Part shown: one piece after another, positions 49,501-58,162 of the stretch
Position numbering within the stretch: position 1 is the first letter of the stretch
How the letters are laid out: every line of letters begins with the position of its first letter
NCBI GenBank assembly: GCA_964506505.1
Contig: CAZDKY010000003.1
Coordinates: 59,489 to 123,488, forward strand
Direction of reading: 5' to 3'
DNA from: M55B129 sp964506505
GTDB lineage: Bacteria; Bacillota; Dethiobacteria; DTU022
DNA length: 64,000 bases
Translations under genes and position numbers: made by a program
Notes under the pieces: generated by a model
Seen by the model: the letters and a program-made list of their open reading frames with translations, nothing else
The model's database searches: none
What the model was told of the DNA's origin: nothing

Positions 49501-50116
49501 TTGATTCAATGACGTTGTCAAAAAGATCCACCCGGTACGGGGAACTACCTGAAGGCGGATATATGTCAATGATGTCTCCTCGAGCACTGAACTGGCCGGC
49601 ATTTTCCGTTAAAGCGCTTCTTTGATAACCGGTTTCCACAAGACTGTTGATTAAAACCTGACGATCGACAGTAATGCCCTGCGGCAGCCTGATAATCAGA
49701 TCCTCCCATACTGCCGGAGGCAGTACTTTTGAAAGCAGCGCAGCGGCAGTCGTAACATAGATACCACAGCCTCCGCTGTACAGCCATTCCATAAAGCGCA
49801 ATCTCATCCACAGGTATTCTTCACTGCGTGATAATATTTCCGTACTGACAAAAAGCTCTCGCGGTGGAAGCATTTTTACTTCACCGGGGAAATATGCAGA
49901 GAGATCGGCAAAAATGCTTTCAGCCCGGCCGGTATCACCGGCGACTACCAGAACCGGCCGGCCGGCATGCCTGGACAGGCCGGCAACAAAGAATGATCTG
50001 GCACTGCCGTCCAGGCCGGTTACCGAGGCCCGGTAAGACGGTGCATCATTTATGCCGCTGATGATCTTTTTAAAAGCCTGATCTTCTGTCCATAAATTAA
50101 GAAGCCTCTCGGGCAT
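46559..50116 (-). CDS. mfd: Transcription-repair coupling factor Mfd
   Basis: Releases RNA polymerase stalled at lesions and recruits UvrA. About 1185 residues: UvrB-like N-terminal region, RNA-polymerase-interacting domain (LKPGDYLVHEQHGIGRYQG), helicase module with Walker A GDVGYGKTEVA, DEEQ box (VADEEQRFGV), TATPIPRTLHLS, RGRVGRSDR, and C-terminal TRCF domain. ATG at 50116 after AAAGGAG; an in-frame ATG at 50161 would add 15 residues without support. Usual size 1150-1180. Confidence 0.97.
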   Translation of the reverse strand: MPERLLNLWTEDQAFKKIISGINDAPSYRASVTGLDGSARSFFVAGLSRHAGRPVLVVAGDTGRAESIFADLSAYFPGEVKMLPPRELFVSTEILSRSEEYLWMRLRFMEWLYSGGCGIYVTTAAALLSKVLPPAVWEDLIIRLPQGITVDRQVLINSLVETGYQRSALTENAGQFSARGDIIDIYPPSGSSPYRVDLFDNVIESIRYFDPSTQRSTEMVDEAVILPARELPLPAKVYASGRQLILKKLESAFAGLRRRGEEKAAVILKEQINRHLERLSQPDGLDMLSPYFSFFYGDGASLLDYLSPDYLVVVEEPVTLIEKGNNLRHELAVYLSNVLINAELIINNHQQLWDEKELFQRIRSSLLFCSLFPGDNKTAGDLPAYHFDAKSAPSYHGQRDLFSNDYRRWLKNGYRVYLIAETEKRGRGLREFLADPEEPGLLQKENLPFLDPEQVAVLTGALEEGFVIPPLKLAVLDEQNLLPKRKKKKRAASKSGIRLSDYRELKPGDYLVHEQHGIGRYQGTSTLEIGGTMRDYLMLRYRGADRLYIPIDQVELIQKYSGGEGPPPRLHSLGGGEWQRIKSRVNLSIEELARELLSIYAARQAVKGYAFGPDHSWQEEFEANFPYEETPDQQRAIVDVKTDLEKEQPMDRLICGDVGYGKTEVAMRAAFKVVIEGKQVAVLVPTTILAMQHYNTFRERFAGFPVRIACLSRFVAKSKQKEIIEDLSTGKIDIVIGTHRLLSADISFNDLGLFVADEEQRFGVLQKEKMKKMRLEIDTLALTATPIPRTLHLSLTGARDLSIIETPPENRFPIQTYVLEYSEELLREAVQREISRGGQVFILYNRIDRINRFAERIQKIFPKASVAVGHGRIPEANLERIMTDFQAGFHQILISTTIIESGLDIPNVNTLIICDADKFGLAQLYQIRGRVGRSDRLAYAYLTYRRDKVVSEVARKRLKAIKEFTELGSGFKVALRDLEIRGAGNILGAEQHGFIAAVGYDLYVKLLDQAVVALKNEKRAPKVDTRLDLSVDAYIPASYIGAQAQKVNFYRRIYGSDSLQELLELGEELIDRFGTPPEPVNNLLKIGELRILAARLKVVSVQQKNTIQIRFTPEASVDENCFGRANTVDRQSLIKEREEPFSIRIKPDGLQGSVVDGLLALFRELIIMQEGQKKQTADSGVSNLL

Positions 50117-50458
50117 GGTAAATACTCCTTTCTCAAAAAACCTGTTCGTTCGGTACAGCACAAAATGGGAGGACCTTCACAATCCCCCCGTAATAAAAGT
50201 TAATTAAAATTATAACCGGCCCGGGGTAAGGCGTCAACAGACCCGGCTAATTCACGATCACTCTATCTGCAAAGACCATGGGGTAACCATTATTTACTAC
50301 TAACATGATATGGAAATCAGGTCGCTTTGTTTTTAAGTTCGCAAGGGGACCGGGGATGAATAAAGCTCTGGCAACAAAGTGAAGTTGCTTTAAATTAAAA
50401 AAAATATATGTTATTATCGGTTAAGTTAGATATCCAAATTTTTAATGAGGGATTTTAT
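50117..50458. other. Intergenic region between divergent mfd and fdhA
   Basis: AT-rich spacer. GCAAC (50371-50375) and GTTGC (50384-50388) make a small hairpin before the A-rich run that precedes fdhA. I see no convincing promoter or known riboswitch. Confidence 0.3.
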
Positions 50459-53146
50459 ATGTCAAAGGTAAATTTAACTATTGACGGCCAGAAGGTTACA
50501 GTACCGGCAGGAACAACCATCCTGACAGCAGCAAGACAGCTGGGTATCGACATCCCCACTTTGTGTTACGATCCTGAACTTCCACCAAACGGAGCTTGCC
50601 GGCTATGTGTCGTGGAAGTAGAAAAAGCAAAAAATTTAACGGCATCCTGTGTCACTCCGGTTGTGGAAGGAATGGTTGTCCAGACTGAGTCGGAAAGAGT
50701 GGTCAGTGCCCGAAAAAGTGTTCTCAGCTTAATGATCGCCAACCATCCGCTGGAATGCATCACCTGTGAGCGGACGGGGAACTGCAAACTGCAGGATTAC
50801 TGTTACCGCTACGGAATCTCTGAAAGCGAATTTGTTGGTGAGGTTAAAAAGTTGACCCCGGACGATACCAACCCATTTTTTATTCGCGATATGAATAAAT
50901 GTATTTTATGCGGCATCTGCGTGGGCAAATGCCAGGAAATTGTGGGAGCGGGTGCTATTGATTTCGTAAACAGAGGATTTGATACGCTTGTTGCGCCCCC
51001 TTACAGAGATCCAATCGAGAATTCCTCCTGTGTATTCTGCGGAATGTGTGTGGATAGTTGCCCGGTAGGTGCATTAATTCCTAAAGCTGGCCTGGGTCAG
51101 GGCCGTCCCTGGGAAATTGAGAAGGTAAAAACAATCTGCCCCTATTGCGGAACCGGCTGTTCGGTATATCTGCACATCAAAGATGGTAAAATAATCGGCG
51201 CTTCTCCTGATCCTGACAGCCCGGTCAATCGTGGTCATCTTTGTACCAAGGGGCGTTTTGGCTGGGACTATATTCAGAGTGAAGATAGACTAACTAAGCC
51301 ATTGATAAAAAAAGAGGGCGTTTTCGTCGAGGTCGAATGGGACGAGGCTCTTAATTGCGTTGCGGAGAAATTTAACACAATAAAAGATAATTACGGGGCA
51401 GATGCTATCGCTGCTTTGAGCTCAGCAAAAGCGAGCAATGAAGATAACTACCTGATGCAAAAATTGATGCGTTCGATCGGGACCAATAACATCGATCACT
51501 GTGCGCGGCTTTGACACTCTCCAACTGTGGCCGGTCTGGCCAAAGCATTCGGGAGTGGAGCAATGACAAACAGTATTGAAGAAATCACGCACTGTGACAC
51601 AATTCTTGTGATTGGCTCCAATACTACCGAAACCCATCCGGTGATCAGCTACAGGATCCGTCAGGCGGTTGCCAACGGCGCAACCTTGATTGTTGCCGAT
51701 CCAAGAAATATAGATCTCGTTAAAATTGCCACTGTCCACTTGCCCCTGAGGCCGGGCACCGATGTTGCCTTAATTAACGGGCTCGCTAATGTAATTATAA
51801 GTAACGATCTTATGGATAGTAATTTTATCTCTGCCAGGACGGAAAACTATGAGAAATTTAAACAAACAGTTGAAAAGTATTCCCCTGAATATGTCGCAGA
51901 GATAACCGGAGTAAAGGCAGAAGATTTAATCAAAGCCGCAAAACTGTATGCCCGGGAAGGGAAAGCCAGTATTCTTTACACCATGGGTATAACCCAGCAT
52001 ACTACCGGCACAGACAATGTTCTCTCCCTGGCTAACCTGGCCATGCTCACCGGTAACATTGGACGCCCATCTACTGGTGTAAACCCTCTCCGCGGCCAAA
52101 ATAATGTGCAGGGTGCTTGTGACATGGGTGCTCTTCCCAATGTATACACAGCCTATCAGCAAGTCGGCAATAAAAAAGTGATGGATCAACTATCAACAAC
52201 CTGGCAGGTTAAACTGAGCTCTAAACCGGGCTTACAGGCTACAGATATGTTTCAGGCAGTGCTCGAAGGATCCATAAAAGGGATGTATATAATGGGCGAA
52301 AATCCCAACCTCAGTGATCCCAACTCTTCGCATGTAACTAAAGCACTTGAAAAGCTTGATTTCCTTGTTGTCCAGGATATTTTTATGAACGAAACATCAG
52401 CTTATGCCGATGTTATCCTGCCCGCTGCCGCTTACGCAGAAAGATACGGCACATACACCAACACCGAACGCAGGGTACAGCTGAGCCACCTCGCAGTTAA
52501 GGCCCCCGGTGAAGCACGCCCTGACTGGCAAATAATCACTGGCCTTGGACAAAAGATGGGTTTCCCCTGGAGCTATAAAAGCGCTGAAGAAGTTTTTGCC
52601 GAAATTGCTGCTGTGACACCCAGCTATGGCGGATTGAGTTACAAACGCCTGCAGTCCAACAGCCTGCAGTGGCCTTGCCCCAGCCCTGAGCATAAAGGAA
52701 CCTGCTATCTGCACAAAGATATTTTTGCTCGCGGTAAAGGTTTATTTAGCGCTGTCGAATACAAAAGACCGGCCGAAGAACCGGATGAAACTTATCCCTT
52801 TATACTAACCACCGGCAGACATCTTTTCCACTATCATACGGGAACAATGACTCGCCGCTCAAAGGGCCTTTCCAGTCACCGCCCTGAAGAATTCGTTCAG
52901 GTTAACCCACAGGATGGTATTGCTCTCAGTCTGCATGATGAAGACCTGATTGAAATTACCTCCCGGCGAGGACAGGTGCAGGCAAAAGTAAAACTAACCG
53001 AAAAAGTTGCTCCGGGAACGGTATTTATGACCTTCCATTACCGTGAGACTGCCACAAACCTGCTTACTAATGATGTTCATGATCCCGTTGCCGGTATCCC
53101 CGAGCTAAAGGTCTGTGCGGTCAATATCAGAAAGCTGACTCGCTAA
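50459..53146 (+). CDS. fdhA: Formate dehydrogenase alpha subunit, selenocysteine-containing
   Basis: Oxidises formate to CO2 or the reverse, at a molybdenum or tungsten bis-MGD site. One 895-residue protein reading through UGA at 51512-51514 as Sec352, in CAR-L-Sec-HSPTVAGLA. N-terminal NuoG-like part: 2Fe-2S (Cys36, 47, 50, 64), His96/Cys100/103/109 cluster, two 4Fe-4S motifs (Cys148-158 and Cys191-201), then the catalytic domain's own cluster (Cys227, 230, 234, 262). C-terminal molybdopterin-binding domain (RGQVQAKVKLTEKVAPG) is complete. ATG at 50459 after GAGGG. This is the NAD(P)- or Fd-coupled, soluble type. Diaphorase-like partner genes are not adjacent. Confidence 0.95.
51515..51557 (+). 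promoter_or_regulatory. Bacterial SECIS element for UGA recoding
   Basis: Directly after the UGA: outer stem CACTCTC (51515-51521) with GGGAGTG (51551-51557), inner stem TGGCC/GGCCA (51528-51532 and 51538-51542) and apical loop GGTCT. The loop GGUCU resembles that of the E. coli fdhF SECIS bound by SelB. Confidence 0.85.
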
Positions 53147-53242
53147 TGGAGAAATATCAGGGAGCCAGCCAATACTATCATGCACGAACCTTTTATCGAG
53201 TAAAAGAAAAATAGGCAAACCGAATTCCTAATCACAGGAAAT

Positions 53243-54094
53243 TCATTCAACATTGAAATTGTTGCACGGATAAGAACCAAGAAGTTTAAAAAAGGATACC
53301 TCCTTTTCGATCTCTTCCCAGAGCTCTTTTCTTCCGTGATCAAAACGGTGCCCCTCACAATCAATAAAAAAGAGCCAGTCTCCGATAATTTTTCTCGAAG
53401 GCCTCGATTCAATACGGGTTAAATTTATTGCCCTTCTGGCAAAGTAACCAAGGATTTTATATAAACTGCCTGGACCGTCAGGAATGGTAAATACAAGTGA
53501 TGTTTTATCTTTTCCCGTTGGTGGATGATCAGCCCCGGCTAGAACAACAAAGCGGGTGTAGTTATCCTGATTATCCTGAATGTCTTCCGCCAGCAATAAA
53601 AGATTGTACAGCGCAGCCGCTCTTCCCGGAGCAATGGCCGCTGCGCCTCTATTTTGTGATGCCAGCGCTGCGGCCGCCGCTGTGCTTTCCACCGGGAGAC
53701 ATTCTGCATGGGGCAACTGATGATCAATATAATCAGCGCATTGACCAAGAGCATGGAGGTGAGAATAGACAATTTTAATTTGCGCCAGGGGCAAATTTTC
53801 TCTGGCCATTAGACACTGTCTCACGGGGCGTGTTAATTCGTACCGTATAAAAAGGCCTTCCTGCCTGGCCAGCTGGTCAAGAGTCGCTCCAACTCCACCT
53901 TCCAGGCTGTTTTCAAGCGGCACCAGGCCTTCGTCCGTCTCCTTTTCACAAACAGCCCTGATCACTGCCGCTATTGTCGGATACTCCACCAGCTGCCGTT
54001 TGTATGAAGCGCTGTAGTAGAGTGCCGCTTCTTCCGAAAAAGTCCCTCCCGGACCAAGGTAAGCCAGCCTTTTTTTCTCCTGCACTGATATCAT
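53243..54094 (-). CDS. pheA: Prephenate dehydratase
   Basis: Turns prephenate into phenylpyruvate for phenylalanine. The 283-residue protein has AYLGPGGTFSEEAA, the VPLENSLEGGVGATLD substrate loop, the TRF motif in NYTRFVVL and a C-terminal ACT domain with ESRPSR, the phenylalanine-sensing site. Start 54094 (ATG) sits too near the GGGGGA site; GTG at 54085 has better spacing. No chorismate mutase domain. It follows aroF by 12 bases, so both come under the T-box leader. Confidence 0.95.
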   Translation of the reverse strand: MISVQEKKRLAYLGPGGTFSEEAALYYSASYKRQLVEYPTIAAVIRAVCEKETDEGLVPLENSLEGGVGATLDQLARQEGLFIRYELTRPVRQCLMARENLPLAQIKIVYSHLHALGQCADYIDHQLPHAECLPVESTAAAAALASQNRGAAAIAPGRAAALYNLLLLAEDIQDNQDNYTRFVVLAGADHPPTGKDKTSLVFTIPDGPGSLYKILGYFARRAINLTRIESRPSRKIIGDWLFFIDCEGHRFDHGRKELWEEIEKEVSFFKLLGSYPCNNFNVE

Positions 54095-54106
54095 TCCCCC
54101 AATTAT

Positions 54107-55144
54107 TTACTGGTTTTTTGTCGCTGCCTGCGGTATGGTGCGATTAACCGCCGCTGCAATCGGAGCCACCACTTCAATAAGGCGGTTAAAGTTTTCCGGA
54201 GTCAGCGATTGAGGACCATCGGAGAGTGCTTCAGCCGGTTTATGGTGCACCTCAATTAACAGGCCGTCAGCTCCGGCAGCTATTGCCGCTCTTGACAAAG
54301 GGGCAGCCAGACGCCAGTTGCCGCTTGCGTGGCATGGATCGACGATCACTGGCAGATGGCTCAATTCCTTGGCCTGAGGAATGGCACTGATATCAAGGGT
54401 ATTACGGGTGGACGTCTCAAAAGTTCTGATGCCACGTTCACAGAGCATTACCTGAAAATTGTTTTCGTTGAGGATGTATTCCGCTGCCATCAGCCATTCT
54501 TCAAAGGTGGCAGCCAATCCCCTTTTGAGTAAAACCGGTTTTCCACTACGCCCGGCTTCCCGCAGAAGCGAAAAGTTCTGCATGTTACGCGCTCCGATTT
54601 GAAGAATGTCAGCGTAGCTGGCAACCAGTTCCACCTCCTGGGGATTTAATACTTCCGTCACTATCTTGAGACCGGTTTCCTGTCGTGCCAGATCTAGCAT
54701 TTTAAGACCTTCCAGTTCCAGCCCCTGGAAGCTGTAAGGCGATGAACGCGGTTTAAAAGCTCCACCACGGAGGATCTGAGCTCCCGAAGCTTTTACCTGA
54801 CCGGCTATGGTGAGAAGCTGCTCTTCATTTTCCACTGCACATGGACCGGCCATAAAAACAATTTCCTTTCCGCCAATTTCAACATCGCCCACCTTGACAA
54901 TGCTGTCACTTCCCTTGGCCTGGCGGCTGACCAGTTTGTAGGGAGCAGTAATCGGAACCACCTTTTCTACACCGGGCATTACTTCCAAGCCGGTTGGTAA
55001 AATAATTTTCTGGGCCCCAACCGCCCCAATAACCACTCTTTCAGTCCCCTGAATCCTGTGGGGGGAAAACCCCATCTCTGTCAGTTTTTCTTCCACTTTT
55101 AACACTTCTTCGTTCGCGGCAACCTGCTTCATAACAATTATCAT
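54107..55144 (-). CDS. aroF: 3-deoxy-7-phosphoheptulonate (DAHP) synthase
   Basis: First committed step of the shikimate pathway, from erythrose-4-phosphate and PEP. The 345-residue protein is the type I-beta form: an N-terminal ferredoxin-like regulatory domain (about 1-70, MIIVMKQVAANEEV) then the barrel with GPCAVENEEQL, RGGAFKPRSSPYSFQG, LLKRGLAATFEEWL, CERGIRTFE and DPCHASG. ATG at 55144 after AAAGGAG; the in-frame upstream extension of 50 residues runs into the leader RNA and is rejected. Co-transcribed with pheA. Confidence 0.95.
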   Translation of the reverse strand: MIIVMKQVAANEEVLKVEEKLTEMGFSPHRIQGTERVVIGAVGAQKIILPTGLEVMPGVEKVVPITAPYKLVSRQAKGSDSIVKVGDVEIGGKEIVFMAGPCAVENEEQLLTIAGQVKASGAQILRGGAFKPRSSPYSFQGLELEGLKMLDLARQETGLKIVTEVLNPQEVELVASYADILQIGARNMQNFSLLREAGRSGKPVLLKRGLAATFEEWLMAAEYILNENNFQVMLCERGIRTFETSTRNTLDISAIPQAKELSHLPVIVDPCHASGNWRLAAPLSRAAIAAGADGLLIEVHHKPAEALSDGPQSLTPENFNRLIEVVAPIAAAVNRTIPQAATKNQ

Positions 55145-55303
55145 CGGTCTTGCTCCTTTCTTTTTGTGCCCGTTAAAGGCATGATTTACCAACAGCTGCT
55201 GAAAGGAACCGTTTGATGCAAAACCAATTGCTTCCGTGCAGCTACTACAGCCACCCCTGGTACTTTTGCAACCAGGGATATGAATTAAAACCAAATTATT
55301 TCA

Positions 55304-55600
55304 ATAAAAAAACCGCCCTTTAAGGGACGGATGTTTTCCGCGGTACCACCCAAATTAATATGATATCCACTTTACAGGTACGGGCAGTTCCTGACTCACT
55401 ACCGATACCCTCTTCCGATAACGGGGAAGAACCGTTGACGCCTACTTAACCCGGGAGGGTTTTCAGCGGAAAGCTTCGAAGGGAACTTCAGTCGAGGACC
55501 TACCCGGCGGACTTTCAGCCTGCGGCCCAGCCTCTCTAATGGGGCGGCTTTCCCGGCTTACTTTCCTTCTGCATCGCTTTTCTATTACCTGTATTTTGAA
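55304..55600 (-). promoter_or_regulatory. T-box leader of aroF-pheA
   Basis: The T-box core GGGTGGTACCGCGG (antiterminator, 55338-55353) and the following terminator (55313-55330, then a T-run at 55304-55312) are unmistakable. The AGAGAG Stem I motif is near 55538. The likely specifier lies in GAAGTTCCC (55481-55489); read as UUC it gives phenylalanine, agreeing with pheA, but Stem I was not folded. It lies between pth and aroF. Confidence 0.9.
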
Positions 55601-55613
55601 TGAGTTTATCACA

Positions 55614-56192
55614 TTACTCTGCTTCCGGCAACCCCTTATTGTAAATATTCATTGCTGTTTCAATATCACTCTCAATGTAGCAGACTACTGCTTCAGCCGC
55701 CCTATATACGGCTTCACCGAGCAATATTTTGTCATAATCCCCTGGAGGCTCCAGAACATATTCACTGCTATCCGTCTCCCCGGGGGGTTTACCTATGCCA
55801 ATGCGCAGTCGACAGAATTCTGTTGTTCCCAGAGCATCGATAATCGACTGCAACCCGCGATGTCCGCCACTTCCTCCCTTCTTTCGCAGTCTGATGGTCC
55901 CCGGAGAAAGATCAAGATCATCGCATACAATCATCAGATCGGGCAGCTCGATATGCAAATTGGCAACTAATTCTGCCACCGCTTTCCCACTGAGGTTCAT
56001 GTAAGTAAGCGGCTGAGCAAGGACTACCGTTGTTTTCTTATGTCTGGCCAAAGCATAAAGAGAATGAAATTTTTGGGCAAAACTGCTGCTATTCAAACGG
56101 TGCGACAGGGTTTCGATTACCTTAAAACCAAGATTGTGCCTGGTACCGGCATAATTTTTACCGGGATTACCGAGTCCGACAATGAGATTCAT
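55614..56192 (-). CDS. pth: Peptidyl-tRNA hydrolase
   Basis: Frees tRNA from dropped-off peptidyl-tRNA; essential. 192 residues, with IVGLGNPGKNYAGTRHNLGF (catalytic His in TRHN), AQPLTYMNLSG, CDDLDLSPG and KKGGSGGHRGLQSI. Matches spoVC/pth at its usual place beside ctc. Confidence 0.96.
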   Translation of the reverse strand: MNLIVGLGNPGKNYAGTRHNLGFKVIETLSHRLNSSSFAQKFHSLYALARHKKTTVVLAQPLTYMNLSGKAVAELVANLHIELPDLMIVCDDLDLSPGTIRLRKKGGSGGHRGLQSIIDALGTTEFCRLRIGIGKPPGETDSSEYVLEPPGDYDKILLGEAVYRAAEAVVCYIESDIETAMNIYNKGLPEAE

Positions 56193-56230
56193 ATTTTACA
56201 CTCCTGCTGCCTTAACTGCTTAGAATATGC

Positions 56231-56256
56231 CGATGCCCCTTTTGAAAGGGGCATCG
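56231..56256. terminator. Hairpin between pth and the L25 gene
   Basis: CGATGCCCCTTT with AAAGGGGCATCG, loop of two. No T-run, so it may act as an attenuator or RNA-stability hairpin. Confidence 0.5.
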
Positions 56257-56282
56257 TAAGAGCGAAACCGTTAAAGCAAAAA

Positions 56283-56969
56283 TCAGTTTTCTTCTTCTTT
56301 CTCTTCTTCGGCGGAAGCTTCTTCTTCAGCGCCTTCTTCACCAGCTGCCTCTTCACCTTCTTCGAGTTCTTCCTCAGCAGCAGGCTCAAGTTCCTCTTCA
56401 GCCATCGGTGCCAGAATCTGAGCCAGCGTGGTTTCCGGCGGGGTGATCAATTCAATTTCCCCCTCAAGAACCAGTGTCTCAGCAGTAATGCTGTCTCCGA
56501 TGCGCAGCTCGGAAATATCAACATCAAACTGTTCGGGGATATCAACGGGCAGGCATCTGACAACAACTTCCCGGGTCACAAGCGAGAGAACTCCGCCATC
56601 GGATATTCCGGCCGGTTCTCCAACAAAATTAAGATGGACCGAGATGTCGATTTTATCAGTCATCGAAATCCTGATAAAATCGACATGCAGAATTCGATCC
56701 TGAACGATTATATCCCGCTGGATATCTTTAAACATGACCGTTTCCTGCCTTGTTTTCTTTCCTCTGGATTTTACTGATAGATCAACCAACACGTTGCTGC
56801 CGCCGGAAGACAATACCTGCCTTAAGGCACGGCCGTCCACAGCCAGGGGCAGACTGTCGTCACCCCGGCCATATATAACTGCAAGGACTTTGTCCTCACT
56901 GCGCAGTTTATTGCGTTCCCCCTTGGTTAAAGGCGGGCGAGCCTGTGCTTCCAAAACCATTCGTTCCAT
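56283..56969 (-). CDS. ctc: Ribosomal protein L25/TL5 (general stress protein Ctc)
   Basis: Binds 5S rRNA in the 50S subunit. The 228 residues comprise the L25 domain (LRSEDKVLAVIYGRG, VLVDLSVK) and the TL5 C-terminal domain (VEFIRISMT-like HVDFIRISMTDKI, GVLSLVTREVVVRCLPVDIPE), then a very acidic Glu-rich tail of about 40 residues. GGAGG before ATG. In the usual prs-ctc-pth order. Confidence 0.95.
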   Translation of the reverse strand: MERMVLEAQARPPLTKGERNKLRSEDKVLAVIYGRGDDSLPLAVDGRALRQVLSSGGSNVLVDLSVKSRGKKTRQETVMFKDIQRDIIVQDRILHVDFIRISMTDKIDISVHLNFVGEPAGISDGGVLSLVTREVVVRCLPVDIPEQFDVDISELRIGDSITAETLVLEGEIELITPPETTLAQILAPMAEEELEPAAEEELEEGEEAAGEEGAEEEASAEEEKEEEN

Positions 56970-57022
56970 TCATTCCAGCCTCCTTCTGCAATAGTATACT
57001 GCAGGAAGCAGCGAAGATCAAC

Positions 57023-57979
57023 TTAATCAAAAAGCTCACTGACAGAAATTTTATTTTGAATACGGATAATTGCCTCTCCGATCAAAGGAGCCACTGAAAG
57101 GACCTTGAAACAATCTCCCAAACCTTTCAGCTGGCCTTTATCTACAGGAATGGTATTGGTATAAACAACCTCAGTAATACAGGAATCACTGAGTCGTTTC
57201 AAGGCCGGGCCTGAAAAAACGGGATGTGTACAGCAAGCATACACATCTTTTGCTCCTTCTCTCATCAGGGCTTCAGCTCCAAGAGTAATAGTCCCACCGG
57301 TATCAATCATATCATCGATAAAAAGAGCCGTTTTCCCTTTTACATCACCGATAATATGCATAATTTCAGCCTGATTGGGAGCGGGGCGTTTTTTATCGAT
57401 AATAGCGATGGGCATCATCAGGCGGTTGGCGAGATCACGAGCCCTGGTCACACCACCCAGGTCGGGAGATACAACAACTCCATTATCGATCTGCTTATTC
57501 TTAAAATATTTGGCCAGAATGGGCAAGGCAGTCAGGTGATCAAGGGGTATATTAAAAAATCCCTGGATCTGGCCGGCATGCAGATCCATGGCCACTACCC
57601 GGTTTGTCCCGGCGGCTGTAATCAAATCGGCCAGCAGCTTGGCTGTAATCGGATCGCGGGCCCTGGTCTTGCGATCCTGCCGGGCATAGGCATAATAAGG
57701 GATCACTGCATTGACCGCTTTGGCCGAAGCACGTCTCAATGCATCTATCATTATCAACAACTCCATGATACTCTCATTAATCGGCCCGCAAAGCGGTTGA
57801 ATCAAATATGAATTGGTTCCGCGAACACTTTCCCTGATGCTGATGGAAATTTCACCATCACTGAAGCGACTGACATCACAATCACCAAGGGGAACCCCTA
57901 CATAGTCGGCAATCTCTTCGGCAAGTGCCCGGTTGGCACTGCCGCAAAAAATTTTTAGTTCCTCACCGTTTGCCACCAT
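57023..57979 (-). CDS. prs: Ribose-phosphate pyrophosphokinase
   Basis: Makes PRPP from ribose-5-phosphate and ATP. 318 residues. Seen: [10 protein letters not shown], the NDAR-like [35 protein letters not shown] (catalytic metal site) and the PRPP motif [17 protein letters not shown] at 57979 is close to GGAGGG; GTG one codon in is an alternative. Feeds hpt and the nicotinate phosphoribosyltransferase nearby. Confidence 0.97.
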   Translation of the reverse strand: MVANGEELKIFCGSANRALAEEIADYVGVPLGDCDVSRFSDGEISISIRESVRGTNSYLIQPLCGPINESIMELLIMIDALRRASAKAVNAVIPYYAYARQDRKTRARDPITAKLLADLITAAGTNRVVAMDLHAGQIQGFFNIPLDHLTALPILAKYFKNKQIDNGVVVSPDLGGVTRARDLANRLMMPIAIIDKKRPAPNQAEIMHIIGDVKGKTALFIDDMIDTGGTITLGAEALMREGAKDVYACCTHPVFSGPALKRLSDSCITEVVYTNTIPVDKGQLKGLGDCFKVLSVAPLIGEAIIRIQNKISVSELFD

Positions 57980-58162
57980 TAACCCTCCTGCCAGTAGTCT
58001 GTCCCTGTTTTTTGATCTCGGCTATTCTTAGCTAATTGCTGTATGTTGTAGATCCGATCCAATTCGCATATATTGGATTGCCCCTGTCATAATTTCATTT
58101 CTCTTCGCAGGTTTTGATTTCCTGCCTTGCAACCCTTTTCGCAACATTAATATTGATCATAT

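Noticed and set aside
51512..51514. In-frame stop as a sign of a broken fdhA pseudogene
   Set aside because: Its position at the known selenocysteine site and the SECIS hairpin right behind it explain it as recoding.
56283..56420. Possible repeat element of CTTCTTC units
   Set aside because: It is the codon run for the acidic Glu-rich tail of ribosomal protein L25.
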